Counted from the stretch's first letter, positions 1 to 7,851 are shown. The stretch: 64,000 bases of DNA from Maridesulfovibrio frigidus DSM 17176 (GCF_000711735.1 NZ_JONL01000001.1:1-64000), one strand, 5' to 3'. Program-made: numbers and translations. Notes: generated by a model from the sequence alone, not told the origin.

Positions 1-91
1 AGGCCCGGTCGGTCAAGAAGAATTTAACTTTTATTTCAATGATCTCTGAGTGTTAACCCAGTGTCGCTACATCTCTGCAGCGCGGAATCGG

Positions 92-120
92 AAAGTATGT
101 AATTCCCGTTTAGAAGTCAA
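92..120 (-). promoter_or_regulatory. Outward promoter, possibly of an rRNA operon
   Basis: On the minus strand a -35 TTGACT (115-120) is followed by a 17-base spacer and a -10 TACTTT (92-97), with a GC-rich discriminator after it. A second -35-like TTGACC lies at 11-16, preceded by an AT-rich stretch, and its -10 would fall outside the window. Tandem strong promoters with GC-rich discriminators are typical of rRNA or tRNA operons. That identity is inference, because the transcribed gene is not in the window. Confidence 0.35.
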
Positions 121-292
121 CCGTTTTGTGACCGGTCAGTCATAATAAACTCTCGGAGACGCTGTGCCGTTAAGGCGTTGCTGACCCGAGAAAGAGGTTC
201 TATGTAAAACGCTGCTCCACGTCAATAGGTTTCTGCGTTATTATGGATATCTATTAGGATTTGTTTTGATTAGTTTGGTTCATAGCGATGTA

Positions 293-368
293 GGGGGGAT
301 GCCTCCGGCGGCTTGACCCCTTTTGGGAAAAGGGGTCAAGGCTCCCAAAACTTTTTAATGGGGGGGGG
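293..368 (+). repeat. Interspersed palindromic repeat, copy 1
   Basis: The element begins GGGGGATGCCTCCGGCGGC, contains the hairpin CCCCTTTTGGGAAAAGGGG, and ends CTCCCAAAACTTTTTA followed by a G-run. The inverse complement recurs almost base for base at 37602-37683. Such short GC-rich intergenic elements are common in Desulfovibrio genomes; their function is unknown to me. Confidence 0.75.
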
Positions 369-530
369 AAGGTGTTATATGTATAGATTGTAAAAGAGGT
401 TAGTTACTATCTATTTATATGGAGAATGCTATTAGAGTCAGCTCGCAAGCATTAATACAGTGTATATACACAAGACACTACCAATCTCTTCCCATATATA
501 ATGATTCAAATTCAGAATTGAGCAAAAAAA

Positions 531-552
531 AGAAGCGGCCTAAACCGCTTCT
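531..552 (-). terminator. Rho-independent terminator of the PEGA lipoprotein gene
   Basis: An 8-bp stem AGAAGCGG/CCGCTTCT with a 6-base loop is followed on the minus strand by eight T (523-530). Confidence 0.85.
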
Positions 553-593
553 TATTAAATAGCTACTAGAGAGACACTTTTATATGGCTCTGC

Positions 594-1607
594 TTACTTA
601 GTTTCACTTCCAAGCAACGTATCAAGTGCGTCAATAGCCTGAACAGGATTCACGCTCACACTGCCTTTTACTTTAGTTTCAGAACTCTTCTTAGTCCATG
701 TATTGCCATTGACTGATTCACTAGAGGAACCACTCTTACCCGTCACTCCACCGTGTATAGTCGGAGCGGCACCAATTGCGGCAGCTTTGGCCGCATCCTT
801 AAGAAAAGTATCAGAGTTCATCTGCGCAGGCTGAGCGGTCTGAGTATCTGAAGGAGATGATGTCACCATAGATGTCGATGCCCCATTCCCTAATATATCC
901 CAACTTCCGCCACCGGCCCTACTTGCCTTAGCATCGTACATGGAACTGTGGCCCATTGAGGTCATCTTTAAAGAAAAGGCTCTTGTCGGAGCCGTATACC
1001 CGGGAACAGTACCATGCGCTTTCATAAAATATTGAATACCTGTTTGAGAATTTGTCCAACTAAACTGAGAACCCGTTTTTAAAGTCTCAAGCACATAACT
1101 TATTTGCTTACGGTCTGTGGCGGTGAGGCTTTGCATGTCAGGAGCTAGTGTGCCTGTTTGATCTAGACGAGCCTGAGGAGTCATAGGAACAAGTGTAACT
1201 GCAACAGCTGAAGGAGAGAGAACATACGCTTCGCCAGTATCTTCTTGCCTATCAATGGAGTTCACACCACTGCTAACGCCCCACGCAGTTTTATCGCCCA
1301 TCATCATAGATGAGGTATTCATTCCTGACGAAACAGCTTTCATCAAAACCTTTTCCTGCTGGTAAACTCTTTTGATTATAATATCCTGTTGGCGGTACTG
1401 ATCTTTTTTGAAGGTCAAAATATGATCCGCGTTACGCGCTAGACTGACAGTGCAGGGGGCGACACACGCTTCCTTACCATCAGCAAGGACAGTGGCGCCC
1501 ATAGGATTAGATGAAACAGGAACTGACTGCATTGCAATCTGCGGCGCGCACCCTGAAATAAATCCCGCCATCATAACAGAAACAGCTAAGCTCTTATAAA
1601 ATTTCAT
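594..1607 (-). CDS. Lipoprotein with PEGA-like domain
   Basis: This is a probable lipoprotein of about 337 residues. I take the ATG at 1607 as start because AAGAGG lies just upstream and because it opens directly on a lipoprotein signal peptide with lipobox ISGC (Cys20); an upstream alternative start lacks these features. Residues about 26-75 look like a PEGA-type beta domain (a NPMGATV stretch, a CVAPC motif, then alternating beta strands). The middle region (QFSWTNSQTG, TRAFSLK) resembles the C-terminal part of small outer-membrane surface antigens, and the tail is Ser/Gly-rich. It ends in its own terminator and stands alone. An envelope location is well supported, but the function is unknown. 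Confidence 0.65.
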   Translation of the reverse strand: MKFYKSLAVSVMMAGFISGCAPQIAMQSVPVSSNPMGATVLADGKEACVAPCTVSLARNADHILTFKKDQYRQQDIIIKRVYQQEKVLMKAVSSGMNTSSMMMGDKTAWGVSSGVNSIDRQEDTGEAYVLSPSAVAVTLVPMTPQARLDQTGTLAPDMQSLTATDRKQISYVLETLKTGSQFSWTNSQTGIQYFMKAHGTVPGYTAPTRAFSLKMTSMGHSSMYDAKASRAGGGSWDILGNGASTSMVTSSPSDTQTAQPAQMNSDTFLKDAAKAAAIGAAPTIHGGVTGKSGSSSESVNGNTWTKKSSETKVKGSVSVNPVQAIDALDTLLGSETK

Positions 1608-1648
1608 ATGACCTCTTGATAATTGTATTAAGACCAATATACCGAAAA

Positions 1649-1670
1649 AAGGCGTGGAAAGCCACGCCTT
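1649..1670 (-). terminator. Terminator of panD
   Basis: A 9-bp stem AAGGCGTGG/CCACGCCTT with a 4-base loop is followed by a T-run on the minus strand. Confidence 0.85.
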
Positions 1671-1675
1671 AGATT

Positions 1676-2032
1676 TTACTTAACTACCGATTTGATCTGA
1701 TTGCCCTCTCCAAGGAGAACAACCTTTGGCTTATGAAGGCCGAGTTCATCATCATCAAGCCAGGTGTATGTACATATGATAATCTTCTGACCTGCCTTAC
1801 CCTTGTGGGCAGCAGCACCATTTAAACAAAATTCACCCTCAGTACCCTCAATGGCATAAGTAGTGAGTCTTTCACCATTATCGATATTTAAAACATCCAC
1901 CCTTTCAAAAGGGAGAATTCCTGCTTTTTCCAGTAAATTAATATCAATAGATATAGAACCTTCATAGTCTACATTGGCTTCCGTAATAGTAGCCCTATGA
2001 ATTTTAGACTTTAAGAGACAGCGACTGCCCAT
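1676..2032 (-). CDS. panD: Aspartate 1-decarboxylase
   Basis: PanD converts L-aspartate to beta-alanine for pantothenate and coenzyme A synthesis in the cytoplasm. The 118-residue length matches the family. The self-processing site Y-E-G-S is present: cleavage between Gly25 and Ser26 would give the pyruvoyl group. The N-terminal KSKIHRATIT and the central INGAAAHKG-like segment (here LNGAAAHKG) are family hallmarks. The ATG at 2032 has an AAGGAGG ribosome site. It is flanked by terminators on both sides, so it appears monocistronic. coaD, another CoA-pathway gene, lies far away at 60.8 kb. Confidence 0.96.
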   Translation of the reverse strand: MGSRCLLKSKIHRATITEANVDYEGSISIDINLLEKAGILPFERVDVLNIDNGERLTTYAIEGTEGEFCLNGAAAHKGKAGQKIIICTYTWLDDDELGLHKPKVVLLGEGNQIKSVVK

Positions 2033-2160
2033 ATTGTCCTCCTTGTGGAGAATTAAAATTGATAACCAAGTTGATTAGCGGGTATCACGCAATTTTGCAC
2101 TTGGCAATTCAATAACGCAAGACTCAAAAAAGTAGCGCCGTTTTTATTTACCCCAAAAAA

Positions 2161-2182
2161 AAAGCCGGATAAGTCCGGCTTT
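2161..2182 (-). terminator. Terminator of the PEP-CTERM-like gene
   Basis: A 9-bp stem AAAGCCGGA/TCCGGCTTT with a TAAG loop is followed on the minus strand by a T-run at 2154-2160. Confidence 0.85.
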
Positions 2183-2201
2183 AAAATATCGCTTGGTAAA
2201 A

Positions 2202-2705
2202 CTACGCGCGGGAGAACTTTTTCTTCAAAACAGCTAAGAGTGACAGTCCCCCTCCCAGTAGGAGAAGTGCCCCAGGAAGAGGTGTCGGGGTATTAGATAT
2301 TTCCCCCTGAGTGAAAGACCAGCTCTTGCCTTCGTAAAAATTTGTCCCTGTTAACACATCTGAACCTGCAATCTCTGCCCATTCAACAGAAAAATCAGTC
2401 TTCTTCGGTGTATCGAACTTAATTTCAGTAATAACATCATTCATACTTGCAGTTGCAGGCCCGGAAAAAATTATACTGCTTTTGGAATCTCCATCATATG
2501 CCCAAGACCATCCTGCAGCGGAGTGCTTATCAAATGAGACTTCTTTGATTGAAATATCTGGGTTAGTAACCCATATCTGCATAGCCTTTACGCCACTACC
2601 TTCATTACCCCAGCCTTTCGCCGTGATCGAAGAAGCCTGTGCAATGGTCGCCAACAACAAACACAAAGTGAGTGCCGCAACCGAAATTTTTAATAAATTC
2701 TTCAT
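2202..2705 (-). CDS. Secreted protein with PEP-CTERM-like sorting tail
   Basis: This 167-residue protein has an N-terminal signal peptide (about 1-24, ending IAQASS) and a beta-rich body. The C-terminus has a short PTPLPGA motif, a hydrophobic segment (LLLLGGGLSLLAVL) and a basic end KKKFSRA. That tripartite tail is the architecture of PEP-CTERM/exosortase-type sorting signals, with PLPGA in place of the canonical VPEP. No exosortase or exopolysaccharide genes are nearby. The ATG at 2705 has a GGGGG ribosome site. I do not recognise the body domain. It is probably exported and processed at the envelope, but this is inferred from the tail alone. Confidence 0.6.
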   Translation of the reverse strand: MKNLLKISVAALTLCLLLATIAQASSITAKGWGNEGSGVKAMQIWVTNPDISIKEVSFDKHSAAGWSWAYDGDSKSSIIFSGPATASMNDVITEIKFDTPKKTDFSVEWAEIAGSDVLTGTNFYEGKSWSFTQGEISNTPTPLPGALLLLGGGLSLLAVLKKKFSRA

Positions 2706-2744
2706 ATCTTACCCCCTCCCAAATCAATAAATCAAGTTAACGGA

Positions 2745-2972
2745 TCAGCCACCACCAACAGCAGGAAAGACTCCGACCCTATCTCCATCCGCCAACCTTG
2801 CATCAAGCTCCGCTGAAACTCCATTTACAAAAACTATTTTAACTTCGTCTAAGGGTATTCCGACTTTCTCAACAATATCTTTGATAGTTTCACCGTCAGA
2901 AATCGGATAATTATTCGCATTCTCAGGGCTCTTGTCAGCAAAAGTAGCATAGCAAAGAATCTGTATATTCAT
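2745..2972 (-). CDS. MoaD/ThiS-family sulfur-carrier protein
   Basis: This is a 75-residue beta-grasp protein ending in Gly-Gly-Gly. The conserved C-terminal segment DGDRVGVFPAVGGG matches MoaD-type carriers, in which the terminal Gly-Gly is adenylated and thiocarboxylated. In E. coli MoaD donates sulfur to molybdopterin. The ATG at 2972 is preceded by AAAGGGG. No other molybdopterin or thiamine genes are adjacent, so I cannot say which pathway it serves. Candidates are molybdopterin synthesis or a tungsten/aldehyde oxidoreductase-linked carrier. Confidence 0.8.
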   Translation of the reverse strand: MNIQILCYATFADKSPENANNYPISDGETIKDIVEKVGIPLDEVKIVFVNGVSAELDARLADGDRVGVFPAVGGG

Positions 2973-3195
2973 GATACCCCTTTAAATAACTATGTTTTAT
3001 TTAGTAAAAAGAAAAACACTTACGCTAAGCACGACAAGTCCGTCATGAAAGCGACAGCATGCTTTAAACCTTGCAAAAATCAAACCATCCGAAACAGAGG
3101 GTGATTTTTTTCGTACAACGGTATTTATCACTAAAGAAAAAATAAGAAGATGGCAATAGTCCACTTTCGAGGCAAGACAAAAAAACCAAATAAAA

Positions 3196-3223
3196 AGCCC
3201 GGCAAGGTAAACCTTGCCGGGCT
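3196..3223 (-). terminator. Terminator of ppaC
   Basis: A 12-bp GC-rich stem AGCCCGGCAAGG/CCTTGCCGGGCT is followed by TTTTTATTT on the minus strand. It closes the pyrophosphatase transcript and possibly the whole PTS run. Confidence 0.9.
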
Positions 3224-3256
3224 AAATCAAGCTTAAAAAACTTGTACTGAATTCGA

Positions 3257-4177
3257 TTAAGCAGAGAATGCTTTTTCGAAGTTAGGTACAACCTGTTTTT
3301 TACGGCTCATTACGCCTTCGAGGTACACGGATGTGCCTGCAGGTGCAACGCCGAATGCTTTTTCAACAACGGAAGGATCATCAGAAACGATAAGCATTTC
3401 AGAACCTTCTTTCATGATGTCGGTGAGAAGCAAGAAACAGCTATGACGTCCGTCAGCTTTAACTTTTTCAAGTTCAGCGTAGAGGTCAGCTTTGATGTCA
3501 TCGAAAACGGAGAGGTCAACAACTTCAAGCTGGCCAACACCAATCTTGTTGCCGGACATATTGAAATCTTTGTAATCACGGAAAATGAGGTCGTTCATGG
3601 AAGCACCTGCAACAGCAGATTTAACATTGAACATTTCCATTCCGAGAGCCATTACATCAGAAACGCCAGCGATCTTAGCGAGTTCTTCAACTGCTACTTT
3701 GTCAGCGTCAGTTGTTGTAACAGACTTGAACATTACGGTATCACTAAGGATAGCGCAAAGTACGATTCCAGCAATGTTTTTAGGAACTTCTACATTGTAG
3801 AATTTGTACATTGCATTGATAACAGTACCGGTACATCCTACTGGCCATACCCACATTTCGAGAGGGTTGGAAGTAGTAACGTCACCAAGTTTGTGATGGT
3901 CAACAACTGCAACAACTTCACCTTTATCAAGGTTGTCCATGGACTGAGCTAGGTCAGAATGGTCAACAAGGATGAACTGTTTGTCAGTAGCGTCAGTCAT
4001 GATTGCAGGAGCAGCACAACCGAATTTTTCTAGTACAAACTTAGTTTCAGGAGCGAGTTCGCCCTGAGATACTGCTTCTGTAGCTTCTTTAACTTTAGAC
4101 CAGAGATCAGCGACAGCGATTGCAGATGCGATAGTATCAGTATCGGGATTTTTGTGTCCAACAGCATAAATAGTCAT
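3257..4177 (-). CDS. ppaC: Manganese-dependent inorganic pyrophosphatase
   Basis: This family II (DHH) pyrophosphatase hydrolyses PPi to phosphate. In sulfate reducers it pulls sulfate activation (ATP sulfurylase) forward. At 306 residues it has the standard length. Visible metal motifs are HKNPDTD near the N-terminus and DHH in VVDHHKLGD, followed by the DHHA2 domain with its SRKKQVVP motif near the C-terminus. The ATG at 4177 follows AGGAGG. It lies 75 bases after EIIC on the same strand and is followed by a strong terminator, so it may share read-through from the PTS genes or have its own promoter in the gap. Confidence 0.95.
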   Translation of the reverse strand: MTIYAVGHKNPDTDTIASAIAVADLWSKVKEATEAVSQGELAPETKFVLEKFGCAAPAIMTDATDKQFILVDHSDLAQSMDNLDKGEVVAVVDHHKLGDVTTSNPLEMWVWPVGCTGTVINAMYKFYNVEVPKNIAGIVLCAILSDTVMFKSVTTTDADKVAVEELAKIAGVSDVMALGMEMFNVKSAVAGASMNDLIFRDYKDFNMSGNKIGVGQLEVVDLSVFDDIKADLYAELEKVKADGRHSCFLLLTDIMKEGSEMLIVSDDPSVVEKAFGVAPAGTSVYLEGVMSRKKQVVPNFEKAFSA

Positions 4178-4252
4178 AATAAAATTCCTCCTAAGAAATT
4201 TGTAACGTAATTGAGATTGTGTTTTCTATCACAATCTTTTTATTCTGCCAAG

Positions 4253-4968
4253 TCATACTAAGCCAGCAAGAATAATGAAGCCGAAAAGAACTACGCCAAA
4301 TACGAAAGTAGCGTAAGCTTTACGCAGTCTCAGAGCTAAAAGCCCACCAAGACTGGCGGCGATCCATAAATAAGACCATTGCATCTCCACAGAAGTGACA
4401 ACGCCACCCCATTTGTGAAAAAATATACGAAGTACATAATGAAGGATGACCGTACTTGTCCAGAAAAAAAGCCACGATGTTGTCAATGTTCTTAAAATAG
4501 ATCGCGCAACTAGCTTCTGAGGCAGATTATCACCCACTTCTCCCTTCCTCGCCCAGTTCAATAAATCGTTATAACCACGGTTATGCCACTGCCTCAGGCC
4601 GTACTCGAGCCATGCTCCGAGCTTAGCCAAAGGAAGACAGGCCAGCAAAATAACCATAATCTGCGGAGCCTCGGTAAAACCAAATGAAGTGGTCAACGCT
4701 AGAGCTGCGACAGTTGAAGCTAGAATATGAGGGGGAATATATGTTCCGGCAGGTATGTTATCCAGCCAGAATAATTCAAAAAAAACAGCAATCTTTAAAC
4801 TTGTTGCATAGTCTCCAGTAAAAACACCCCAGATAAAACCAACAACAAGCGGCCTTTCAAGAAGTCCGATATTTATTGAAAATCTGAACAGACAAAAAAC
4901 TGCAAAAAAAAACCGATCACCGCAGTCCATACGGGGAAAGGTAGAGCGAAAGCTTGCAATAGGTTCAT
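4253..4968 (-). CDS. PTS mannose-family EIIC component, frame broken at a T9 tract
   Basis: This is the membrane sugar permease (EII-Sor/EIIC) of a mannose-type PTS. The main frame (from 4930) contains ERPLVVGFIWG, the GDYATSLKIAVFFELFWLD segment and several membrane helices. Its true start is most likely the ATG at 4968, which overlaps the EIIB stop as ATGA, but from that ATG the frame ends after 31 codons. The two frames meet at a run of nine T on the minus strand (4904-4912). One extra T would give a continuous 238-residue protein. Possible explanations are a real 1-base deletion, sequencing error, phase variation, or slippage that restores the frame. No EIID gene is adjacent. Confidence 0.75.
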
Positions 4969-5432
4969 GAGAACCTCACTTGCACGGGATCATTTGGTAC
5001 GCATCTAAAGTCTAATTCTATCCCTTTACCTTTGAAATAATGTAAACAAGATTCGTCATCAGAACTTAGGGCGACACTTGGAGAAATTTGTTTTTTACCA
5101 GGGCCATAATGAATGTTGCCTATATTGACTGAGCTAAATTTAAATCCAGCCTCAAAGGCTTTGCGAACATCTTCGCATGAAGAAAAAAGAATAATCGTGT
5201 TTCCAGCACTGGAGCAGCCACCGAGCGACATGACCGTCTCTGACAGGTCTTCAACTGTTGAAAACGAACACGTAATAGAATGAGGAATTGCAAGTGACAT
5301 TATTTGTTGCTGTAAAGCATCACCAGCCACAGCATCATTAGCAACAACGATATGCTTAGCATGAGTATACGGCAGCCATGTTTCAATGATCTGCCCATGC
5401 ACAAGTCTATTATCTATTCTGACCCAAACCAT
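4965..5432 (-). CDS. PTS mannose-family EIIB component
   Basis: This is the phosphotransfer EIIB protein of the mannose/sorbose family, 155 residues and cytoplasmic. The phospho-acceptor site IDNRLVHGQI is visible, with His12 the expected site receiving phosphate from EIIA. The rest shows the family's alternating beta-alpha pattern. Only 2 bases separate it from the EIIA stop codon, and its TGA overlaps the EIIC start as ATGA, so translation of the three is coupled. The sugar cannot be told from sequence. In this group of organisms such systems may be regulatory rather than catabolic, which is inference. Confidence 0.9.
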   Translation of the reverse strand: MVWVRIDNRLVHGQIIETWLPYTHAKHIVVANDAVAGDALQQQIMSLAIPHSITCSFSTVEDLSETVMSLGGCSSAGNTIILFSSCEDVRKAFEAGFKFSSVNIGNIHYGPGKKQISPSVALSSDDESCLHYFKGKGIELDFRCVPNDPVQVRFS

Positions 5433-5434
5433 GC

Positions 5435-5863
5435 TTAACCCTTTGAAGTTCGTTTTCGAAGCATTTCACCAGCAACAACAATACCCTTAACGCCTGCTCT
5501 GCTTATTTCTTCGGCCATTATCTGCAGAGATTCAGTGCGTTTCTGGAGAGCCTTTAAGAGCATTGGCAGACTCACGCCGGTGATAACTTCCATATCATCA
5601 CTTTTAAGAAGTGAAAGACTTAAATTGGTAGGCGTACCACCGAACATATCTGTAAGAATTAAAATACCGGCACCGGTATTAACTTTGGAAATATTTTTTT
5701 TGAGCTCTTTAACAGCAACATCTATCTCTTTGGTACCATCGACGCTAAGAGGCAACACGTTATCCTGAGGACCAACAATCAACTCGGCGGCCTCGATTAG
5801 TGCCTTGCCGAAGTTTCCATGAGTTAAAATCACTATTCCGACTTTATTTGCTTCCGTGTCCAT
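5435..5863 (-). CDS. PTS mannose-family EIIA component
   Basis: This is a cytoplasmic phosphocarrier of the mannose EIIA family, about 142 residues. The active-site motif GIVILTHG places the phospho-acceptor at His15 (numbering from the ATG at 5863). The TDMFGGTPTN motif typical of EIIA-Man follows. I prefer the ATG at 5863 because TTAGGA precedes it; the upstream alternative at 5890 adds nine unconserved residues. It lies downstream of rapZ (40 bases) and 2 bases before EIIB. Phosphate would come from HPr and enzyme I, which are not in the window. Confidence 0.9.
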   Translation of the reverse strand: MDTEANKVGIVILTHGNFGKALIEAAELIVGPQDNVLPLSVDGTKEIDVAVKELKKNISKVNTGAGILILTDMFGGTPTNLSLSLLKSDDMEVITGVSLPMLLKALQKRTESLQIMAEEISRAGVKGIVVAGEMLRKRTSKG

Positions 5864-5903
5864 TGATATTCCTAATATTAACGTCCGCAACTAAAGTACG
5901 GCC

Positions 5904-6785
5904 TTATTCTAAATTTATATGCTTATGTTCAAGATTTGCAGAGTACCCACTATTCTTGAGTGTGGCAAATATGCGTTCGGCCACTGCAACCGACCTATGA
6001 CGACCGCCAGTGCAGCCGACAGCTATTGTCAGTCGATATCTTCCCTCTTCTGCGTATAGAGGAAGAATATACTGAAGGAAATCTAAATATTTCTCAATAA
6101 AAATAGATCCTGTCTTTGACCCTAACACGTAATCAGAAATGGCTTTATCTTTGCCAGACAAGGGTCTGAGTTCCTTTTCAAAGTAAGGATTAGGTAAGAA
6201 TCTTAAGTCCATAACCATGTCCGCTTCCGTCGGAACATCGTGTTTAAACCCAAAAGAAATAACATTAACTCTAAGACCGGAAGCACCTTCAGTAAGCTCA
6301 GACCACTTTTCCTGAATGCGGCGTCTGAGATCATGAATCGAGTAAGTGGTAGTGTCAATTACTAAGTCGGAAGCTTTGCGAAGAGGTTCAAGAAGTGCCT
6401 TCTCCTCTTCAAGAGCCTGCTCAAGACCAAGTTCTCTTGATTCGAGAGGATGAGGCCTGCGAGTGGTGGCGTAACGCCTGACTAATTCCGGCAATCTTGC
6501 TTCAAGAAAAATGAGACTCGGACAAACTCCGCCTGAACCTAGTTCCATACAGGTGGACTGCCATTCACCAACGAAATCTTGTTGCCGTAAATCCATACCA
6601 AGTACAAGTCCTCGATAATCGTCATCCTTTCCTGTAAAAAGCTGAACGAGCCTAGGCAACATACTTGCCGGAAGCCCGTCAACGCAGAAAAAACGTAAAT
6701 CTTCGAAAACTTTTAAAACAGTAGATTTACCTGCACCAGATAAACCACTGACAACTATAACGGGAAATGCGCCATCTCTATCCAC
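5904..6785 (-). CDS. rapZ: RapZ / RNase adapter P-loop protein
   Basis: RapZ (YvcJ/YhbJ family) is a nucleotide-binding RNA-binding adapter. In E. coli it directs the sRNA GlmZ to RNase E and so tunes glucosamine-6-phosphate supply for envelope synthesis. At 293 residues it is full length. The Walker A motif GLSGAGKS is at residues about 14-21, and the conserved C-terminal domain motif CTGGRHRSV is present. Start is GTG at 6785 with GAGGGGG upstream. Its place between ptsN and the EIIA/B genes follows the common rpoN-hpf-ptsN-rapZ order of proteobacteria. GlmZ-type RNAs are not known in this lineage, so its target here is unknown. Confidence 0.95.
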   Translation of the reverse strand: MDRDGAFPVIVVSGLSGAGKSTVLKVFEDLRFFCVDGLPASMLPRLVQLFTGKDDDYRGLVLGMDLRQQDFVGEWQSTCMELGSGGVCPSLIFLEARLPELVRRYATTRRPHPLESRELGLEQALEEEKALLEPLRKASDLVIDTTTYSIHDLRRRIQEKWSELTEGASGLRVNVISFGFKHDVPTEADMVMDLRFLPNPYFEKELRPLSGKDKAISDYVLGSKTGSIFIEKYLDFLQYILPLYAEEGRYRLTIAVGCTGGRHRSVAVAERIFATLKNSGYSANLEHKHINLE

Positions 6786-6810
6786 CTAATCCCCCTCCAC
6801 TACGGCCTCA

Positions 6811-7260
6811 TTAAGTAAGATTGAGCAGACCAAGCAATTCTTGCTGGTCCTTCGCGCCCTTGAATGCATCTCTGAATGCTTCATCTTTTAGTTGTCGGGA
6901 TATCTGAGCAAGAACTTTTAAATGAGTTCCTGTCCCTTGCTCGGGGGCCAGAACCATAAAGAATATGTGACAAGGCAGCATATCGAGGGCTTCGTAGTCA
7001 ATTCCACGACCACTTCTACCAACAACCACAACTATCTCATCTAAACACTCTAATTTACCGTGGGGGATGGCAATGCCATCCCCTATACCGGTAGTTCCGA
7101 GTTTTTCGCGACTCATGAGGACCTGGAGAGCTTCTTCGACATCAACCTCAAGCCCTTTGGCTTTAAGAGTTGAAACCATTTCTCTCAGAACTCCGCTCTT
7201 ATCAGAGCTAGCGAGTTCATAAACAACAAGTCCCTTATCCAAATTATCATTTATTATCAT
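6811..7260 (-). CDS. ptsN: Nitrogen-PTS EIIA(Ntr)
   Basis: PtsN is the terminal phosphocarrier of the nitrogen-related PTS, a regulatory cascade that in other proteobacteria controls potassium transport, stress responses and sigma-54-linked functions. The protein is 149 residues with the fructose/mannitol EIIA fold. The active-site motif GIAIPHGKL carries the phospho-acceptor His, and VLAPEQGTGTHLKVLAQIS is a family signature. It starts 3 bases after the hpf stop and is followed by rapZ 25 bases later. The link to rpoN is by operon position. Confidence 0.95.
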   Translation of the reverse strand: MIINDNLDKGLVVYELASSDKSGVLREMVSTLKAKGLEVDVEEALQVLMSREKLGTTGIGDGIAIPHGKLECLDEIVVVVGRSGRGIDYEALDMLPCHIFFMVLAPEQGTGTHLKVLAQISRQLKDEAFRDAFKGAKDQQELLGLLNLT

Positions 7261-7263
7261 CAG

Positions 7264-7806
7264 TTAGTATCCTGGATCAATCAATCCAAAATCGCCATTA
7301 TTGCGACGGTAAATAACATTTATAGCTTCGGTATCAGCATTTCTAAAGACGAGGAACTCACTAGTAAGAGTCTGAAGCTGCATTGCGGCTTCGTCTACAG
7401 ACATAGGCTTTGGCACAAAGTGATCAGTCTCAACAATAGTAGGTTCGTTATTCTCTTCTTCTGGCTCAGGGTAACTAAGAACGTCCATACGAGCAGGAGC
7501 TGTGTCCCTACGCCTGTGACTTCTCATCTTTTCGCGCATGCGTCTAAGCTGCACTTCAAGCTTATCAAGAACCAAATCCACGGTAGAGTACATATCTTCA
7601 GAGGCTTCGTAGGCCGAGATATGAATGTTATCAGTGCTTAAGACCACTTCCGCAACGTGCCGAAACTTATCTACTGACAAATTTACCTGAATATCAGTAT
7701 TGTCCGGGTTTGTTATAAACTTATCAAGCTTACCAAACTTAGCGTTAGCGTATTCCTTCAAGTGGTCAGAAGCGTCAAAGTTCTTAAAGGTAAATGCAAC
7801 ATTCAT
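7264..7806 (-). CDS. hpf: Ribosome hibernation promoting factor, long form
   Basis: This 180-residue protein has the N-terminal S30AE (YfiA/HPF) domain (residues about 1-95, starting MNVAFTFKNFDASDHLKEY) and a C-terminal dimerisation domain (about 120-178, with KPMSVDEAAMQL and INVIYRRNNGDFGLI). This is the long form that dimerises 70S ribosomes into inactive 100S particles during starvation. The ATG at 7806 follows CAAGGAG. It lies directly between rpoN and ptsN, an arrangement conserved in many proteobacteria. Confidence 0.96.
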   Translation of the reverse strand: MNVAFTFKNFDASDHLKEYANAKFGKLDKFITNPDNTDIQVNLSVDKFRHVAEVVLSTDNIHISAYEASEDMYSTVDLVLDKLEVQLRRMREKMRSHRRRDTAPARMDVLSYPEPEEENNEPTIVETDHFVPKPMSVDEAAMQLQTLTSEFLVFRNADTEAINVIYRRNNGDFGLIDPGY

Positions 7807-7851
7807 ACGGAACTCCTTGAATAAAGGGTGAATATGCTCTCTACTGAACTG

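Larger units (their letters stand above)
1..593. other. Non-coding left edge
   Basis: No convincing reading frame is present. Positions 1-140 hold promoter-like sequence reading leftwards out of the window, including a 10-bp palindrome TGACCGGTCA at 129-138. Positions 293-368 hold an interspersed repeat that recurs at 37.6 kb. Positions 531-552 hold the terminator of the next gene. I see nothing assignable in roughly 140-290 and 370-520. Confidence 0.6.

Noticed and set aside
1-290. Possible 6S-like RNA at the left edge
   Set aside because: Short stems are present but no closing stem plus central bubble as in 6S RNA; a promoter region reading left explains it better.
3064-3291. 75-codon minus-strand frame downstream of ppaC
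   Set aside because: It runs through the ppaC end and its terminator hairpin and has no coding character.
3443-3952. 169-codon plus-strand frame inside ppaC
   Set aside because: Antisense shadow of the pyrophosphatase gene.
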